This document shows positions 4,785 to 5,870 of a stretch of 5,870 nt of DNA, piece after piece. The stretch's first letter is position 1. The number at the start of each line of letters is the position of its first letter. The notes under the pieces are model-generated. The model did no database searches. It was not told where the DNA came from and worked only from the letters and a program-made list of their open reading frames with translations. This DNA comes from Acidobacteriota bacterium (GTDB lineage: Bacteria; Acidobacteriota; Thermoanaerobaculia; Multivoradales; JAHZIX01). Both the position numbers and the translations under genes were made by a program. The DNA is taken from the NCBI GenBank assembly GCA_020439725.1, contig JAGQSE010000118.1:1280-7149 (forward strand), read 5' to 3'.

Positions 4785-5870
4785 TCAGGACCCGACGTCG
4801 GTCTTGAGGACGGCGACGAAGGCGCTCTGGGGGATCTCGACCGCGCCCACCATCTTCATGCGCTTCTTGCCCTCCTTCTGCTTCTCGAGGAGCTTGCGCT
4901 TGCGGCTGATGTCACCGCCGTAACACTTGGCGGTGACGTCCTTGCGGAAGGCGTTGATCGTGGTGCGGGCGATGACCGTGCCGCCGATGGTGCCCTGGAT
5001 CGCGATCTTGAACTGCTGCCGCGGAATGGTGTCCGCCAGCCGCTCGCAATAGTGCAGGGCGCGGGGCCGGGCCTTCTCGCGGTGGACCAGCTGCGACAAC
5101 GCGTCGACCCGCTCGCCGTTGACCAGGATGTCGACCTTGACCAGGTCGGTCTCGCGGTAGTCGAGAAGCTCGTAGTCGAAGGAGCCGTAGCCCTGGGTCA
5201 CCGACTTGAGGCGGTCGTAGAAGTCGAAGATCACCTCGGCGAGGGGCATCTCCGAGGTGAGCTCGACCCGACCGACGCTCAAGTAGTTGAAGGTCGTGTT
5301 CTCGGCGCGGCGCTCACGGCACAGCTCCATCACCGGTCCCACATAGCGCTCGGGCATCATCACCGACGCCTTGAGATAGGGCTCGGACGCGGTCTCGATG
5401 CTCCCCGGGTCGGGGAAGAGGCTCGGGTTGTCGACGGTGATCTTGTCGCCGTTCTTGAGCTCGAGCCGATAGCGCACCGTCGGTGCCGACAGCAGGAGCG
5501 ACAGGTCGTACTCGCGCTGCAGCCGCTCCTGCACCACTTCGAGGTGGAGCAGACCGAGGAAGCCGCAGCGGAAGCCGAAGCCGAGAGCCGCCGAGGAGTC
5601 CTTCTCATAGGTCAGGGCGGCGTCGTTCAAGACCAGCTTCTCGAGGGCGCGGCTCAGATCCTCGTACTCGTCGGTGGACATCGGATAGATCGAGGCGAAG
5701 ACGACGGGCTTGGCCTCCTTGTAGCCGGGGAGCGGCGTCGAGGCGGGGCGGGAAACGGTGGTGATGGTGTCGCCGATGGCGATGTCGCGCACCGTCTTGA
5801 TGCCCGCGATGACATAGCCCACGTCCCCCGCCGACAGCTCCTCACGCTCGACCTTCTGCAGCTGGAGCTG
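4785..5870 (-). CDS. lepA: Elongation factor 4 (LepA), C-terminal 361 residues, cut by right edge
   Basis: LepA is a ribosome-associated translational GTPase that acts on elongating or assembling ribosomes. The visible part begins at QLQLQKVEREELSAGDVGYV, near the end of the beta-barrel domain II, and runs to the natural C-terminus. The GTPase domain with its P-loop (roughly the first 240 residues) lies beyond the window. Visible in order are GIKTVRDIAIGDTIT, LPGYKEAKPVVFASIYP, the domain III block LNDAALTYEKDSSAALGFGF, then RCGFLGLLHLEVVQERL, the VDNPSLFPDP segment, and the EF-G-like domain V (PLAEVIFDFYDRLKSVTQG). Last comes the LepA-specific C-terminal domain with IPRQQFKIAIQGTIGG, AKCYGGDISRKRKLLEKQ, KEGKKRMK and IPQSAFVAVL. 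The reading frame is open to the last base of the window. No frameshift or missing motif is seen. hemW follows on the same strand, a common neighbour of lepA. Confidence 0.97.
   Translation of the reverse strand, partial: QLQLQKVEREELSAGDVGYVIAGIKTVRDIAIGDTITTVSRPASTPLPGYKEAKPVVFASIYPMSTDEYEDLSRALEKLVLNDAALTYEKDSSAALGFGFRCGFLGLLHLEVVQERLQREYDLSLLLSAPTVRYRLELKNGDKITVDNPSLFPDPGSIETASEPYLKASVMMPERYVGPVMELCRERRAENTTFNYLSVGRVELTSEMPLAEVIFDFYDRLKSVTQGYGSFDYELLDYRETDLVKVDILVNGERVDALSQLVHREKARPRALHYCERLADTIPRQQFKIAIQGTIGGTVIARTTINAFRKDVTAKCYGGDISRKRKLLEKQKEGKKRMKMVGAVEIPQSAFVAVLKTDVGS

Noticed and set aside
2999..4807. A 602-codon open frame on the plus strand
   Set aside because: It is antisense to hemW over most of its length and out of frame with the lipoprotein gene. 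Composition is Arg/Ala/Pro-biased without motifs.
5820..5822. A GTG that could be taken as the start of the right-hand gene
   Set aside because: The frame stays open to the window edge and encodes LepA residues (KVEREELSAGD) upstream, so this GTG is an internal Val codon.

Overview
The window reads as ordinary chromosome of a GC-rich, Gram-negative-type bacterium. It holds an inner-membrane anti-sigma factor, a probable lipoprotein and two exported proteins, with good Shine-Dalgarno sites. A DUF4252 pair beside an ECF sigma factor, together with the lepA-hemW order and high GC, suggests an Acidobacteriota-like organism. That is inference from gene content only and could be wrong. I see no rRNA, tRNA, CRISPR array, insertion sequence or phage gene, and coding density is close to complete.

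Layout. (1) Positions 1-683, minus strand: the exported N-terminal half of a PQQ-dependent sugar dehydrogenase-like protein, running off the left edge. (2) Positions 684-803: a 120-bp divergent promoter region. It holds a weak sigma70-like promoter for the dehydrogenase and, on the other strand, an ECF-type promoter candidate (GAAACC, 16 bp, CGTT) just before the sigma gene. (3) Positions 804-3579, plus strand: a four-gene operon. It encodes an ECF sigma factor, a zinc-binding single-pass anti-sigma factor, an exported DUF4252 protein and a probable lipoprotein with a divergent DUF4252-like domain. The first two genes overlap by 29 bp and the last two by 4 bp (GTGA). (4) Positions 3569-5870, minus strand: lepA (C-terminal 361 residues, start off the right edge) followed 13 bp later by hemW with a TTG start. 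hemW and the lipoprotein gene converge and overlap by 11 bp, with both stop codons inside one inverted repeat.

How the parts may work together. The sigma and anti-sigma genes form a classic trans-envelope switch: the anti-sigma holds the sigma factor in the cytoplasm and a periplasmic cue releases it, with likely autoregulation through the promoter at 765-791. The two DUF4252-type products lie outside the inner membrane and are co-transcribed with the switch, so they are candidate effectors or signal modulators. Their biochemical role is unknown. This cassette is the least described part of the window. lepA-hemW is a housekeeping pair (translation GTPase and heme chaperone) also adjacent in many other bacteria.
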